Positions 12,746 through 26,200 of a stretch of 64,000 nucleotides of DNA are shown here, in pieces. Under the pieces are notes generated by a model. The model did not search any database, was not told the DNA's origin, and saw only the letters and a program-made list of their open reading frames with translations. Numbering within the stretch: the stretch's first letter is position 1; each line of letters begins with the position of its first letter. The stretch spans positions 2,356,001 through 2,420,000 of the forward strand of contig OY720103.1 in the NCBI GenBank assembly GCA_963082875.1, in the 5' to 3' direction. Origin of the DNA: Corella eumyota. Lineage: Eukaryota > Chordata > Ascidiacea > Phlebobranchia > Corellidae. Both the position numbers and the translations under genes were made by a program.

Positions 12746-15038
12746 TTTTAAAACCAACAATTTTTCTTTAAACTAAACTTATCTACTAATAATTCTGCAA
12801 ACAAATTGTATAGAATATTATTTTAAATTAGTAATTTCATTAATTTTAGCGCATAATTTACTGCTTTAAATTTAAAACTAGCAAAAACAACGTTTAACTA
12901 AAGCAAAGGTACCATTTTGTAAAAGAACTTTCTTTATAATTCCTGTAATTTAACAAGGAAGACATGTTTAAAATTTAACAAAACATTTAAAAATCTTTTG
13001 TATTGTTCTATTTGTGTAAAGGGGATCTACCTCCCTTTGTTTACTCAAAATAGAGTGATTTGATTGGCTGACAAATTAAAAGAAGAAGGCTCTAGAAAAG
13101 TACTTCCCAATAAATTTTTAATTTTGCTTCCGTTACAGTTATCCTCAATAAAAAATAAATTCTGTTTAAAAACAACAACATTTGCATTTTGAGTATTACA
13201 TTAAATATAGCGTTTTTAAACAAAGCATGTGTAACTTACTTATAGTTGTAGCTGTAGGCTAACTACATACAAGTTTATAATTTTTATAAACTGCAATAAA
13301 CAATTAGTAATTAAAATAAAAATTAAGTATTTTGCTAATAAAATTTAAAATTGATTCATAAATGTTTGTGTTAACTAAAAGGCAGGCTGTGTTAAAAATA
13401 TTTTGTTAATTTATATTTATAATTTGCGCTAAAATGTCTTCAGTTAAAAAAACAAATATTTTTTAAAATTTTGACGTCATTTTGCGCCAATGCAATTCTC
13501 CGTTGCTGATTCACAAGCAGCTCGCGTTTGCACGGCCTGTATGATGATAACCGGTTAGGCCTACCGCACATTGCCCTTGACTAACCGGAATTATTTTAAT
13601 GATAACAGCTTGACATTTACTTCTAATATTTTTATAATAAAGTGGTTGAGTAATATTTTTGAAAGTGGGGTAAAATCAACTCATATTCTATGAATCACTA
13701 AAAAGTTATAGACCTAACATTTAAAATTTTACAGCCCGTCTAAAATTAATTAAATCAATGAAAACTGATTGCGAGATATCCGAATTAAAAATTCCACGTA
13801 TTCATCATAAAACCACAAGGCAATCTAAAATTGGAAAATTTTTAGATAACAAAAACGTAAAAATTTATGATTTATAAATTGATGTAATAATTTTACACAA
13901 TGTTGATGGTCCTTAAAGTTGCACTAAAAATCTAAGTATATTAAGAAGGCCCACTTAAAAAAAAAACATGTACTTCATGAGGATTTTATTCATTAAGCGT
14001 CTTTAACGCTTTGTTATTTTTTAATTGAATTCTTAATCCTTCCTGTTGGAAGCCGTATTTTGGTTTTAAACTATGCCCAATTCCGCCGAATTACCACAAT
14101 CGTGTGCCCTACCTCTTAACAAAAAATTTCACATATTTAAACAAGTGACGGCAATTGCTTATAGCAGTGGCTTCACGGTATTGATCTTACATTCATTACG
14201 CATGTACAAGCTGTTTGATGTCGGTTGAAGTGCGTGTTATGGAAGCTAAATTATAAGGTGTATATGACACAAAGCTAAGCCAAAGCGTTTGATCCTTATC
14301 TTTACACGTTTAAATAAGCTCAGCATACAAATTTAATTACGTTGCCATAAAATGCATTTAATGATAAATATACATGCAGATTTATAACAGGTAGACCAGC
14401 TGTACGAAATCATTACTAAAAAATGTAAATTTTAGTTGAGACACTTGCATTTACTTTAAGATGTTTTCTGATAGGTAAAGGTGTGATGACTGTTTTAAAA
14501 TTTAATTCAAAATTTTACGCGACATTTCATCCACAAATTTTGACCTTAATTAAAAATTTTGATTCGTTATAAAACAGTAAAACCTAAAGATTTTTAAAGG
14601 CGTTAAAATACGCTGTAAATGTCTTGTAATTAATGTTTAATACGAATTTTATTTCCTGATAGAGAGATAGCCTCCAGGCTGGGTAACCATATAAAAGTGA
14701 TGCGACAATATTAACTCGCGCCGAAATTTGTGTATCAAGACCAGGCTAACACGTGATACAAATTAAACCAAAAGATGAAAATCAGTATTAATTTAAAATA
14801 AATATTATCAAGCAATATTTGTTAAATTACTAAATTAATTTATATATTTTTATCAGCGTAGCTTGTTGTTTTCAGTTTTGTGTATTCGAATTAGTTCTTA
14901 CGTAAATCTTATTATACAAAATATGTCTAAGTAAAGAAGTTTAGCGTCAATTCTATATTTTGTGTCTGTAAACACTTTAAAACAACTTTGATGTGTACTA
15001 ATTATACATTTTTACGAAGGTTAAAAATAAGATTAAAA
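12746..15038. promoter_or_regulatory. Intergenic between TCP11-like gene and protease 1, with promoters
   Basis: Divergent intergenic region of 2.3 kb. A CCAAT-type element (GATTGG on +, near 13061) lies about 320 bp upstream of the TCP11-like ATG. A more GC-rich patch at 13480-13600 contains GACGTCA and a CGCCAAT-like motif. Near the protease, TATAAAA at 14690-14696 is a plausible core promoter about 340 bp before its ATG. The rest is AT-rich without coding potential. Confidence 0.4.
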
Positions 15039-18000
15039 ATGAAATTAGTAAATTATCTAAACTTGGTCACAAACTTAATATTTATTTATGGATCAGCATT
15101 AACTACAACAACAGAAACGGGTTTAACTGCAAATAGAATCACAGCTCCCAGCAGCCCGCGTAAAAAAAACAGAAATTTTTAATTAAAATTTGACAGCATT
15201 ATTAATATATTTAAACATAGCTTTAAATACGTAAAAACTTAGCGTAAAAAATCTTATCCGCCATTTTTAACAGCGTTTACCTATTTTTTATTTAATGTAC
15301 ACAACGTGAACATTTTTCGCTTAATAACGACATGCTTTTTTACGTCATAGTTAACTTATGTGCGTCACCACGACAAGAAACAAGCATCAAAGGTGGGACA
15401 ATTGTCATTTTTTGTCGCGATAATAACTACGGGATCCAAAAGCTGATATTTAGTTTACATCTAGCCGGAAAATTAACCACGAATCAATACTCGAACGCCG
15501 TCGTAAGTATTGGTTATTATCATCTTACAACTTGGTAATGAAATCAAATGACGTATAATAGTATTCCCAATAACGCAGCAGTCCAAGTCCTTTATATAAA
15601 CTACTTGCATATTTTAAGAATTATTTTGTTTCTAATCTGTTGTTACAATAGTAACAACACAAAAATGTGCAATAACTTAATCACGAAAAACGTATTAGCC
15701 GCTTAGGACAATAGGATTTCCTAGTGTAAACCGTGAATAATCTGCAAAAAGTCGTAATGTTAACATGTATTACAGAACTTAAGCACCTTAATTCTTCGCC
15801 AGGAAAATTCCGTACATGTATGTTATATTGATTGTCATACGGGCTATCTTCCATACAGAGGTTCCTCAAAAGTTCAGCAGGTTGATATTGGATGCCAATT
15901 CACCTCGGCTGCCGAATGCAAACGTAAGCAGCAATGTATATATTTACGTATCGCGGAAACGAAATTATCAGAACTGTTTAAATTTCATTATTTTGAGGTT
16001 GCATACAAAACAAAGTGATTCATTTCGAATTGTAAACTTTCAAGATTTACAATCAGATTATAAGTGGGAATTAACACGTGTATACGAAACCTTAAAGCTA
16101 ATCAACAATAAATCATATATGCTTAGTATGCAATATAGAAAATTTTAGCTTAAAATCAAAATATTTTTCCACGAAAATATAACTTGTTTTATAATGTTAC
16201 AGGCTCTTGTAAACCCCATACAGTTATAAATGGAGAGGTTGAATGTACCGACGGTATAACAGACGATTCTTTCTGTGTTTTAACATGCAACGAAGGTTAT
16301 AAACCAATAGGAAGTAACTTTAAACACTGTGTTAATGGATCCTGGGAACCTAAGTTACCTTTTATATGTCAAGGTAAACACTGGTGTAGATTTAATTAAA
16401 TATTAACATTCAATAAATAAAAATTTTTATTTAAAGGCAATCTTGTTTAGGTAATTTACAGACAGCTTTGATATCAAATCCATCACGCTTGCCCACACCA
16501 ACTTTAATTTTACTTCTTGGACTTCTGAGCACAACATCTACAGAGACAGCTAGACCAACAAATGGTAAATTCTAGATCAGTTTTCAAATGTTTAAGATAT
16601 AATTTTGCATTTTACCAATAAAGTTTTTATGTAAAAAGTTATATCCTTGCAGAGGCAGCAGTAGTTAAGAAATCTTTTCAATCGTGTGAGCTAAGCATAA
16701 GTGTTCGAAACAGATGTGGCCACCCTGGAATTCCCAAAGATAATTGCAAGAGATTGGGATGTTGTTGGGACGACACAGTGGTAATTTGAAGAGCATTTAA
16801 ACAATTAGTGGAATAAAAATCTTGTAATCCAATCCCATGACATAATATTTCGTAATTTCTTTTGTAGCCTATATTGTTCCCATTCTGCTACAGAGGTGCG
16901 ATTACTAACCGAAAACAGACAGAAACGGTAAATAGACAAAGAACGGGTTTAATATAATTTCATTGGTTTTATTTTAATTAATAGTGTAAAAACAAATACT
17001 CTATGTCAACAGAATCTTTTTTCAAACCGTTTTGCTTCACGACCTGCACTCAATTTACCAACTCCTCTAATTTCAAGCAACTTTCAACCTCTAGCTTCAC
17101 ACCCAGCATTAGATTTAGGTAAATAAAAGTTAAAGTCACTACACTATATATTTAATATCTTAGTTTAAATTGTTGGTTATTTTGTGTTAACTATTGGTGA
17201 TATCGTGCTTTTTAATATTATGTAACAAGTATCCCAATATAACTTCTCATGGAATCTTCAATCTATTTGGTTTGTTGTAGTGCTTACACCCAGACCTGAG
17301 AACCATCCATTACATGTTAAATGTGGAAGTCCGGTAACCAGTGGCGACATGTGTTCCATGACAAAAATATCTAATGACAGGGTAAGCATATATATATGTG
17401 TTTTTATAGTTTTTCTTGAACAAGTTCATATAGATAGATTATAGCAAGTGCTCAACACCTTGCACAATATCCTCGATTGAAAATTGATATACCAATTAAG
17501 ATTCTTATCTTCTCTTAATAGATGTAGGTAGTCTCCAAATGTTAACTATATTTCATGTTTACATAGATTGCCACAGCAAGAGTTAGTTGTGGAGAACCAA
17601 CGAAGGCGCAAGATTGGCCTTGGAACGTTTTAATATACATCAACGATCAGTTGTTTTGTGGTGGGACCTTGATCGCGTCTCAATATGTTGTTACTGCAGG
17701 ACATTGTCTCCCGTAAGTTTTTCTAAATTATCAGCTGTTATCCCTTATTTTATTTAAAAAATTTTAACAAAAGTTATAATTAGTATTCCAGTAAAATTAT
17801 TTGTAACAAAGATTCTTTTTAGATTGTTGGATGAAAGTCTAAGCAATGGAGTATCTGGAAATGTGTTTCTTGGAGTAACAAACAGTAGTAGTCCTGTTAA
17901 CTCTGCGAATCAATTACGAAGAATTCTGCTGTATCAACGACATCCAAATTACACGTAAGTTAACCTTTTCTGACATATTCGAAGAATTAAAAACGCAAAA

Positions 18001-19012
18001 ACAACTTGCGTCCATTTTTGATTAAGATAAGCGGCCATTTTTTAAACATGTTTTTAGTGTTAGTAAACTTTTCTAAACCTTGTATTTTTAGAGTGTTGGA
18101 GGGTGGATACCTTCGAAATGATATTGCTATTATAAAACTAGCAACTCCAGTGACAACTACGAATACAGTTCGACCACTTTGCATGCCACAATTTCGGGAA
18201 CCAATACTTGGCGAAGAATGTTGCGTTTCTGGATTCGGAAAAACAAGTAATATAAGTCAAGATGTAGTTACCTTTAAAGGCAAAGCTGAATACATAAAGT
18301 TATCAGGCATTATTGCAATGAAATGATTTATTGTGTGTAGGTCCTTTTGGTCCAAACAAGATATCTCAAATCCTTCAATCAGCGAGACTTCCAATTGTCG
18401 CGTTAAACCAATGCGTTGCTTTCTTTCCTGGAATGGCTACAAACGGAGACAACATTTGTGCTGGCTCAACGGCTCCAAATTCAGCCGATACATGCAAGGT
18501 AAAATAGAATGCTATCTTGTTAATTTTCGATTTTCAATCAAGCCAAAGTGATTTTCTTATCACATTGTTATTAAGAAAAACTTGTCAAAACAGAATGTAA
18601 AAATAACAAGTCTAACGAGAACACAATCTCATGATTTCAGTTATTTTACAAACTAGTACTGGTAATTTTAAACCTAACTAAAATTAAATATTTTAGTGTT
18701 ACACATAAAAGCCGATTTATCAGAGCAGAATTTACATATTCCACTAAAGTCACCAAAATATTATATTACTCTGAATATACAAAGTAACAAAAATTTTTGT
18801 AGTTTTAACAACATGTTAACTAATTTTAGGGAGATTCTGGCGGATCTTTAGCGTGCAAGAAAATAGGCGAAAAATCTTGGTACCTTGCCGGTATTACGTC
18901 ATACGGTAGGGCACCATGTGGTCAAGGCGTACCTAGTGTTTATGTCAACGTAAAGAACTTTCAGGAATGGATTTATGACACGATAGCAGACATGGTTCGA
19001 TTTGTTGGTTAA
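15039..19012 (+). CDS. Secreted sushi-trefoil-trypsin serine protease 1
   Basis: Fourteen exons join in phase to 624 aa: 15039-15159, 15351-15502, 15776-15923, 16203-16373, 16451-16564, 16653-16780, 16868-16927, 17013-17118, 17281-17381, 17567-17712, 17823-17954, 18092-18246, 18341-18498, 18830-19012. Order: signal peptide (MKLVNYLNLVTNLIFIYGS; chosen over an upstream in-frame ATG at 14988 for its cleaner hydrophobic core), a Cys-containing N-terminal region of unknown fold, one sushi/CCP domain (exon 4), a Ser/Thr linker, a trefoil (P-type) domain with its GCCWDD core and FCYRG end, a linker, then an S1 protease domain. The triad is visible: TAGHC (His), NDIAIIKL (Asp), GDSGGSLAC (Ser). Asp six residues before the Ser predicts cleavage after Arg/Lys. 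The activation site is unusual (RVSCGEP instead of R-IVGG). Extracellular; substrate unknown. Confidence 0.9.
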
Positions 19013-20287
19013 AGTGTGATGTTATAATATACAACGCAGCAAGCTATAAAGAAATTCTAGCTTGCCAAGCAAAATTACATTTAAAAAATATCATAATTTT
19101 AGCTTTAAGTGATTAGAAAGCATATTAACATAATTTTTTTTTTTTTACTGTTTGCAATTATTTATTTGTTCCAATTTTATTTATTGTGTTATTTATTACC
19201 TTGTTTTTGTCTTGCCGAGTTTTATTTTCGTGCCATTTTGTTTGCCAAGTTCACTGTTTTAATTTTTCTCTGCGGCCTGTATGCTAAAAATAAAAAAATT
19301 GACAAAGTTAAAAAATAGCTTTTTTACATATTTTTTAAAAAATAGCTTTTTTACATATTTTTTAAAAACAGCTTTTTTACATATTTTTTAAAAACAGCTT
19401 TTTTACATATTTTTTTTAATAAAATTGCGCGCTAGCCAAAATTTGCATAAACTTTAATTAATTTTTATTTTAAACACGAAACCGTTATTACTTTACGAGC
19501 ATTTAGTTACATGACGTAACGTTTGGAATCACGGAACGAAACTAAATGCCTTTTTAAGTAATTTTACGTTAGAATTTAATTTTTGCCATAAAGGCCAAGT
19601 AAAAATAAATGATTTTTGAGAAAAAAATCACGGAAATTTTGTAGGCGCTTGTACGAACCAAAAAAATATTTTTAGAATTAATATTCACAACACATTTTTT
19701 AATATCATCATGACGTAACCGCACGACCTAATTAGGGACTGCCAATAGTTTTTTAACTGTGATACGTTACTGTCCTATATAATAACCACCAGCCTCAGAC
19801 ATTATCGTGATCTAAGCTGCAACACAGTAAATGTCATTGTCATTAATTAGCTTTTGTTGGAATCCGTCAGGGGTATAAAAGGTTGTTATCATGACTGTCT
19901 AACAATTAATTATAACAACTTAACCACTATGTTGAAACGGATGGCATGGCCAATAGAACTTTCGATTAACGATAAGCGTGTTAAATTTGTGACGTCATTA
20001 GCCCGTAGGCCACCAGGTTAATTTATAAGAGCGATACAATGAAACAATATTCTAACCGATACATAACGCAATAGGTGAGAGATTATATAAAAAAAATGCT
20101 AAAAACAAGTTAAGAAAAATAAGTTTTTAAATTAAGAAAAATATTCGCATAAAATTAATTTTAGTTGGTGAAAGTGTAATTTTTATTTTTTAAAGCAAAA
20201 TTAATTAAAGAACCTTAATTTACAAATTTTTTGGGCAGATTTTTAAGACCATATTTTATAAACAAGTTTAAATAAAAGGTTTGCAAA
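19013..20287 (+). promoter_or_regulatory. Intergenic between the two proteases, promoter of protease 2
   Basis: A tandem repeat follows the protease 1 stop (separate entry). TATAAAA at 19874-19880, in a GGGGTATAAAAGG context, is a strong core-promoter candidate for protease 2. It lies about 410 bp before the ATG, similar to the TATA-to-ATG distance in protease 1. A donor-like AATAGGTGAGA near 20070 suggests a 5'UTR intron. A GATAAG motif lies near 19971. Confidence 0.5.
19315..19420. repeat. Short tandem repeat, about 4 x 26-27 bp
   Basis: The unit (AGCTTTTTTACATATTTTTT plus an A-run) starts near 19317, 19344, 19370 and 19396, so the period is 27, 26, 26. It lies just downstream of the protease 1 stop codon, probably in its 3'UTR or beyond. 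Confidence 0.85.
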
Positions 20288-23200
20288 ATGCAGCACTTTG
20301 TTTATTATATATTTACAATTACAACATTAGCGTTGTTTTACCAGCCAGTTCTATCGTTTTCCCAATACATTCTACCACGTGAGTATATTAAACCTTGTAT
20401 TATGCTAATTAATGAAACTTTTGCTTGCAATATCGAATAATACACACAAAAATAACGTCAGTTGGAATACGATTTAGCATATACATTTTTACTAAATGGT
20501 TTATTATTGTTTGAGGCATGTTAAGTTGTGATTTAAAAAAAGCAAATATTTATCGCTAATCATTTTTATTGGGTGAAATTTTTGATTTGAAGAGGTATTA
20601 TCTTAAGCTTGCAGAGAGCAGCTGTTACCGCAAAATGCGTTTAAGTATAACCTGTCTACTTAATATTTACGCAACGCAAAATTAAGCAAAATCATTAAAC
20701 TTAGAAAATTTAAAATATTTTGGTTTCGTCCCGCCTTTACTTGGAATTCGAATTAATCAGGGGCGTATACTGTGTTGCCAATACAGTTTAAATATTTGTG
20801 ATTAATTCTAAGTTATCTACTTTGGTCATCAACCAGACGTCAGCCTTTAAATTGCCCTAACTAGAACTAAATAGCTTAGGTGTGTCAAAATACTGAAATT
20901 AGAAACCTATTCTGTGGCCTGGACCAGTCTGGCAAGGGGTTCATTAAGTCTGGCATTTTATAACCATTTTAAAGTGTTTATTTAGTTATGAACCATTAAC
21001 CAATTTGTGTTGAAGCAAAATATTATTTTTTGATTGATCTACCACCTCAGATAATTACGCTTTTCAAGTTTTATTATAGAACAAGGTGTTTATGTATTTA
21101 CGCAAGCCACAAACCTAAAACAACAGATTACGGCCATAATCTCTTAAAATCACACGCTTTATAAGGATTTGTTTATACCCGGTACCTAATTATTTCCCGT
21201 GCGCCGAAAACGTGAACTTAATATCAGAAATATTATCATAATTAGCATGTATTAAATCTGTAACGTTTCAAAAACATTGCCCTGGTCCTTCGACCCTTTA
21301 TATACCTCGTCATATTTTACAACTGACATACAGTCATGTTTATTTATTTACTAAGCAACAAATACAGCAGGATGCGCAGGGTTTGGCGGCAAAGAAGTTA
21401 TGCTCGGTTTCATGCCGATCAGAGCAGTGTTTATTGATAAACAAAAACAAAACTCCAAGTTAACCGTAAATTTTAATGTAATCTGACATGAGCTGTTGGT
21501 TTATCGCACATGGCGGTGTTAATATAAGGATAAGTTGCAATATAAACAAGCACTAATACTTGGTCAGTTTCATAATTAATTTAATAATGTGATCATATAG
21601 CGATGATGTCACAGCATAAACATTTTCTCCAAATTAAGGTTACGAAAATATATTGGCCTAAATGTTTAAGTATTTTTAGAACTAATCGCAAAAGTACGTC
21701 ATGCCGGCAGCAAAAAATACCACAACATTTGTATTTAAACCTTAAGTGCCTTTCTCAAATCTTTTTAAAAGCAAAATGTTTTATTAAGAACAAAAATATT
21801 TTTAAATTTTGTTTTTTGTTATAGGTGCTTGTCATCCACCTGTAAGACCTTACCTAATTAAAGACGGTGCGGTTTTCTTATACTCTGCAAACAACCAAAA
21901 CAAAGTGTATCTACTTACGTATTGCTTTATTCAGAAGCGAATTATTCGCACAGACCAATTTTTAGATTCGGTTGTAAGTATATTAATTTATTTTTTGTGT
22001 TTTAAGTTATTATTTAAATTTAAAATTATTTTGATAATAAAAAATAAAAGTCACGTTTTGGAAATTTTTCTTTGGCATTATCAGCAATATTTTCTGCATT
22101 TATTTTGCCTATAAATAAATAAAAATATTTATTCTTTTTATTAACTTTGTCGTGTTATTTTTTGAAATCGGAAATTTTGCAAGTCTGCCACTTTTGCTAA
22201 GGAGAAGCTTACTTAAGAAAGTCAAATTGTTAGCTTAACTATATTTTAAAGTTTCACAAATTTAGAAATGATATATACGGCGTAATCTCTCACGTGCTTT
22301 TTATTTCTTTAGAAATATTTTTTTATTTTTAACATATTATGAAATTGAGATAGTTACTTTTATTCCAAAATTGCAATTATTTGTTTACCTCTTCCCCAAT
22401 TTAAAATGAGGTCATGCTTTTTAATAACAAATCGCTTAAAATTCGAGATTTTATCAACAATATAAGCCATGGGACTTTTTCATTGTGTTACCCAGAAATT
22501 GGCTATTGTTTTAACTCGATTAAAAACTATGTAATCTTTATTTTGGTCGATGAAATAATATATTTATTTTTCTAAGGTATTAATATATCTTACCTCTTTT
22601 GATTCAGAACTCTAGCGTTTCGATATTACGTGAAGATGGAAAAGTTAACATGTGCCACATTCATTGCCGTGCAGGCTTTGTTCCATACCCTAAGTCGTTG
22701 ACAGGATATCAAAATTTGGATATCGGATGCAGTTCTATTGGGAATGTACAATGCAGGCGTAAGTCGAATATTGATTAAACAAGTTTGTATATAATTTAAC
22801 CTATTAAACAATTTGACTTATAACTTAAAATGCCAAATTATGCATTAAAAAACAAATATATCTCAAACACAAAAATCCATTACACACTTTATACCAATAC
22901 ACACAGTATATTTAAAAAAAATATAGCACCCATTACATACAAAGGTGTGCTACAAGACATTATAACAGTTAAAAACTAAAAAGTCTTTGGCGCAAAATGA
23001 TGCAAAATCACACTTGGATATATTAGAAGTTGCTTGATCTATTAAGCATTATTTTGCCTGGATGTTTCAATTATTAATAACTTATGGCAGCGTTAGATTT
23101 TTCATATACCGGTTAATCAAGTTGCTTTAATAATTTGGCAATAACATCAAGTTAATTTTTCCTTCCGTTATTTACTAAACGCTCTAGAATATAGGATATT

Positions 23201-26200
23201 ATAGATAAGGACATGATCGAAATATTTTGACCATGCAAATAATATTCTTACTTTGTAGAAAATGAATTGACACAAACTATTTTAATTATGACTGTTTAAA
23301 TTAGCACATTTGCTTGGTAGAGAAATTGATTAAAGTTGTGAATCATGACAAGTTTAATCAAATTTAACAGCTTGCCAGGCCTGCAAAACTGGTCAGACAG
23401 CTTATAATTTCGCTTGCATTAATCTGACTTTGATCGTGCGCAAATTTGATCAACAACTTTGAACTATCACTTTATAAGATAATCCAAAGAAAATAACAAA
23501 TTTAAATAACATTAGCTTAAAGATTTATTTTTAAAATTACAAATATTTAAATTACCTTTTATTTTCGGCATATTAGGTCCATATTGCTCCATTGAACCTA
23601 GCTTTGTCTTTAATGGAGAAGTCGAATGTACTGACGGGAGGTACGACGATTCGTTCTGTGTTTTAACATGTAATGATGGTTACAGATCAGTTGGAAACAC
23701 TTTTAAACACTGTGTAGATGGATCTTGGCAACCTGCAGAACAATGGGGATGTGAAGGTAAAAATATAATCAAGAAACTAGTAAAGACTTGCTTAATTACA
23801 ATTTATAACAACTTACTTATTTGTTCAAACTTGTAATATAATATTAGCGGTTTTTTTTAGGTTAAAATTTTTTTTAAAGGTTAAGTTTGCGACAAACTTT
23901 GCAATTAAAATAACGAAATTTTATCCTGGAAATTTTTTTTTCAATTAAAAGTAATTTGCGGTCATTTGTGTCTAAACTAACGCTGCTTGATTCGTCGAAA
24001 TTTGAGGCTTTAATATTGTTGCCAAAATCAAGTAGACGGTTACATGTTTATTTGAGGCAATAACACTGGCCTTTTATTTGTACGATTGTCGGTAAACGTA
24101 CACGCTATCCACGTACATTATTCATATGATAATAAATAAACACCAACGAACGATATCAGATTGTTTGATATCTGAAAAACGCTGACATCATCTTTTAATT
24201 AGCGGTGGAATAACAACATTAAAAATGACTATTTTTCGAGCTCGGAAATTACCATTTAATAACACCATGCAGGAGTTAGTAAATCTAATGTAACATTTCC
24301 CGATCTTCGCACAATTTGGCGATTAAGAGAAAATCACATTCAATTATCACTACGCCAAATAACTAGGACTTTGATCTAAACTAATTGCACGTTTTTAGAG
24401 ATTAAATGCAACCCGACGCCTAAAGTGCGGAACGGTGTGCTGGCATGTAGCGGTGACAAGATATTTTCCGAGTGTCAAGTTTTGTGTAATCGAGGATATT
24501 TCGCAAAGGGACCGCAAATCGGGGTCTGTCTTGATATGGGTGAAGAGTTTGGGGATTGGAGATGGATGGGACATAATTCTACTGAAGCGACAACAGAAAC
24601 TTTTTTGGATTGCACTCGTGCGTAACATCTTTTCAAATATAACAAATTTATAATCAACAGCATTTTTGAATTGAATGACACTTTAATACAGAAATACATA
24701 ATATAAGAATTAGAAACTAAATTTATTTTAATTTAGAACTCGTAAAACCGACCGTTGGACAAACGAACAGAACCTTAACAGTTAATCAGACCGATGTAAA
24801 CGAGCTTTTGTTGCTCTTGTACATTAGTGGATCAACCCCTAACCCCGAAACTCCCCAAACCACTAAAACAACCACGACTTCAACCCCAATAACGGCGGTT
24901 GTGCCAATTAATACCAATTGTAAGTTTATTTAAAAAACTTTTTACAAATATTTTATAAACAATTTTAAAAGATGACATAAGAAAATATAACTTCGCTTTT
25001 TATTTGTAGTATTACGTTGTTATTGCTAGCCTATATTTCGGGATATGATTTTTTAAATATTTTCGTTTGTTTACTACACCTAGGCTAGCCAAAGTAATAT
25101 GAGTTTATAACAGATATAAAATTTTCGACAACAACATGAAATATATATTTAAACTTAACCATAGAGGTATAAAAACTAGCTTGGGGCGCTATATAAACGT
25201 ACATTATTTGACGTTACGTCTTTTATTTCCAACTTAAGTTGGAATGATAATACAAACTCATCTTATAATGTCATGTAATGTTACATAATAACGTTGTTAA
25301 TTGAAGGCTTTAATTAAAAATAGCATCAATCAAATCAAAATAGACCATAAAAACAACAGTGTATTAACGACCAATTATTTTTATATGTGTTTTAAAGTAG
25401 CTTTTAACGAGTTGCGTTGATATGTAATGAGAAAATATTAATTGTTTTTAGACACGATTTTTAAGAAGAGATTCGATGCCTGTGATGTGAATTTAAGTGC
25501 AAGAATCGGTTGCGGGCCCGATCGAGTTACTCGATTAGAATGTGAAAGCCTTTCGTGCTGCTGGGACGACTCAGTGGTAGGTTTTAAAACACAACGTCTT
25601 TAATTCCAATGCCGAAACCTGAATTTTCAGGTTTAGTTTATTATATAATATGATAAACCATAACCTTAAACTAGTATTTCAAGTTAGGCTGGAATCTTTT
25701 TTTCCACGGAACAATTCTGTTTTTGATTCCACTACCTATATACTCCAAGCAACATATACTTTGTGTATTAGTATATAATAAATCAAGCCCCTTATACTCA
25801 AAAACAGAACAATTCAGCCTTGATAAAATTTTTAAAATGTTTGGTTAACGTTGTGGGCGTACCATAACATTAAAGCGTAGGAGTAAGTACAAAATTGTCC
25901 AAAACCGCAAGATAAAAAGGATGTAAGCTCATATAGTGGTTGTCCAACCAATATAACCAACCATAATTGTAATTTAACATGAACAAGCCTGTTTTACTGA
26001 CAAGTAATAATTAGCTAACATTTTAGACGCCTTTCACTGGATTGGTACAATAAATGCAAATTTAAATCTAAAATGCAAACTTCAATGGCAATGGATTGAC
26101 ATTACTATTACATAAAAATCATTTGTAACACAAATTTTATTTTTTTAGTCACCGCATTTGGCATCGATATGCTTTAGGAGATCAGCAAACATTGTAAATC

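Noticed and set aside
14988-15038. Upstream in-frame ATG as start of protease 1
   Set aside because: It would place 17 basic and polar residues before the signal peptide; the ATG at 15039 gives a normal signal sequence like that of protease 2.
19315-19420. CRISPR-like array
   Set aside because: Direct tandem copies of a low-complexity unit with no spacers, in an animal genome.
24160-24185. Inverted repeat around GATATC in a protease 2 intron as a mobile-element end
   Set aside because: Short imperfect palindrome with no second end or target duplication.
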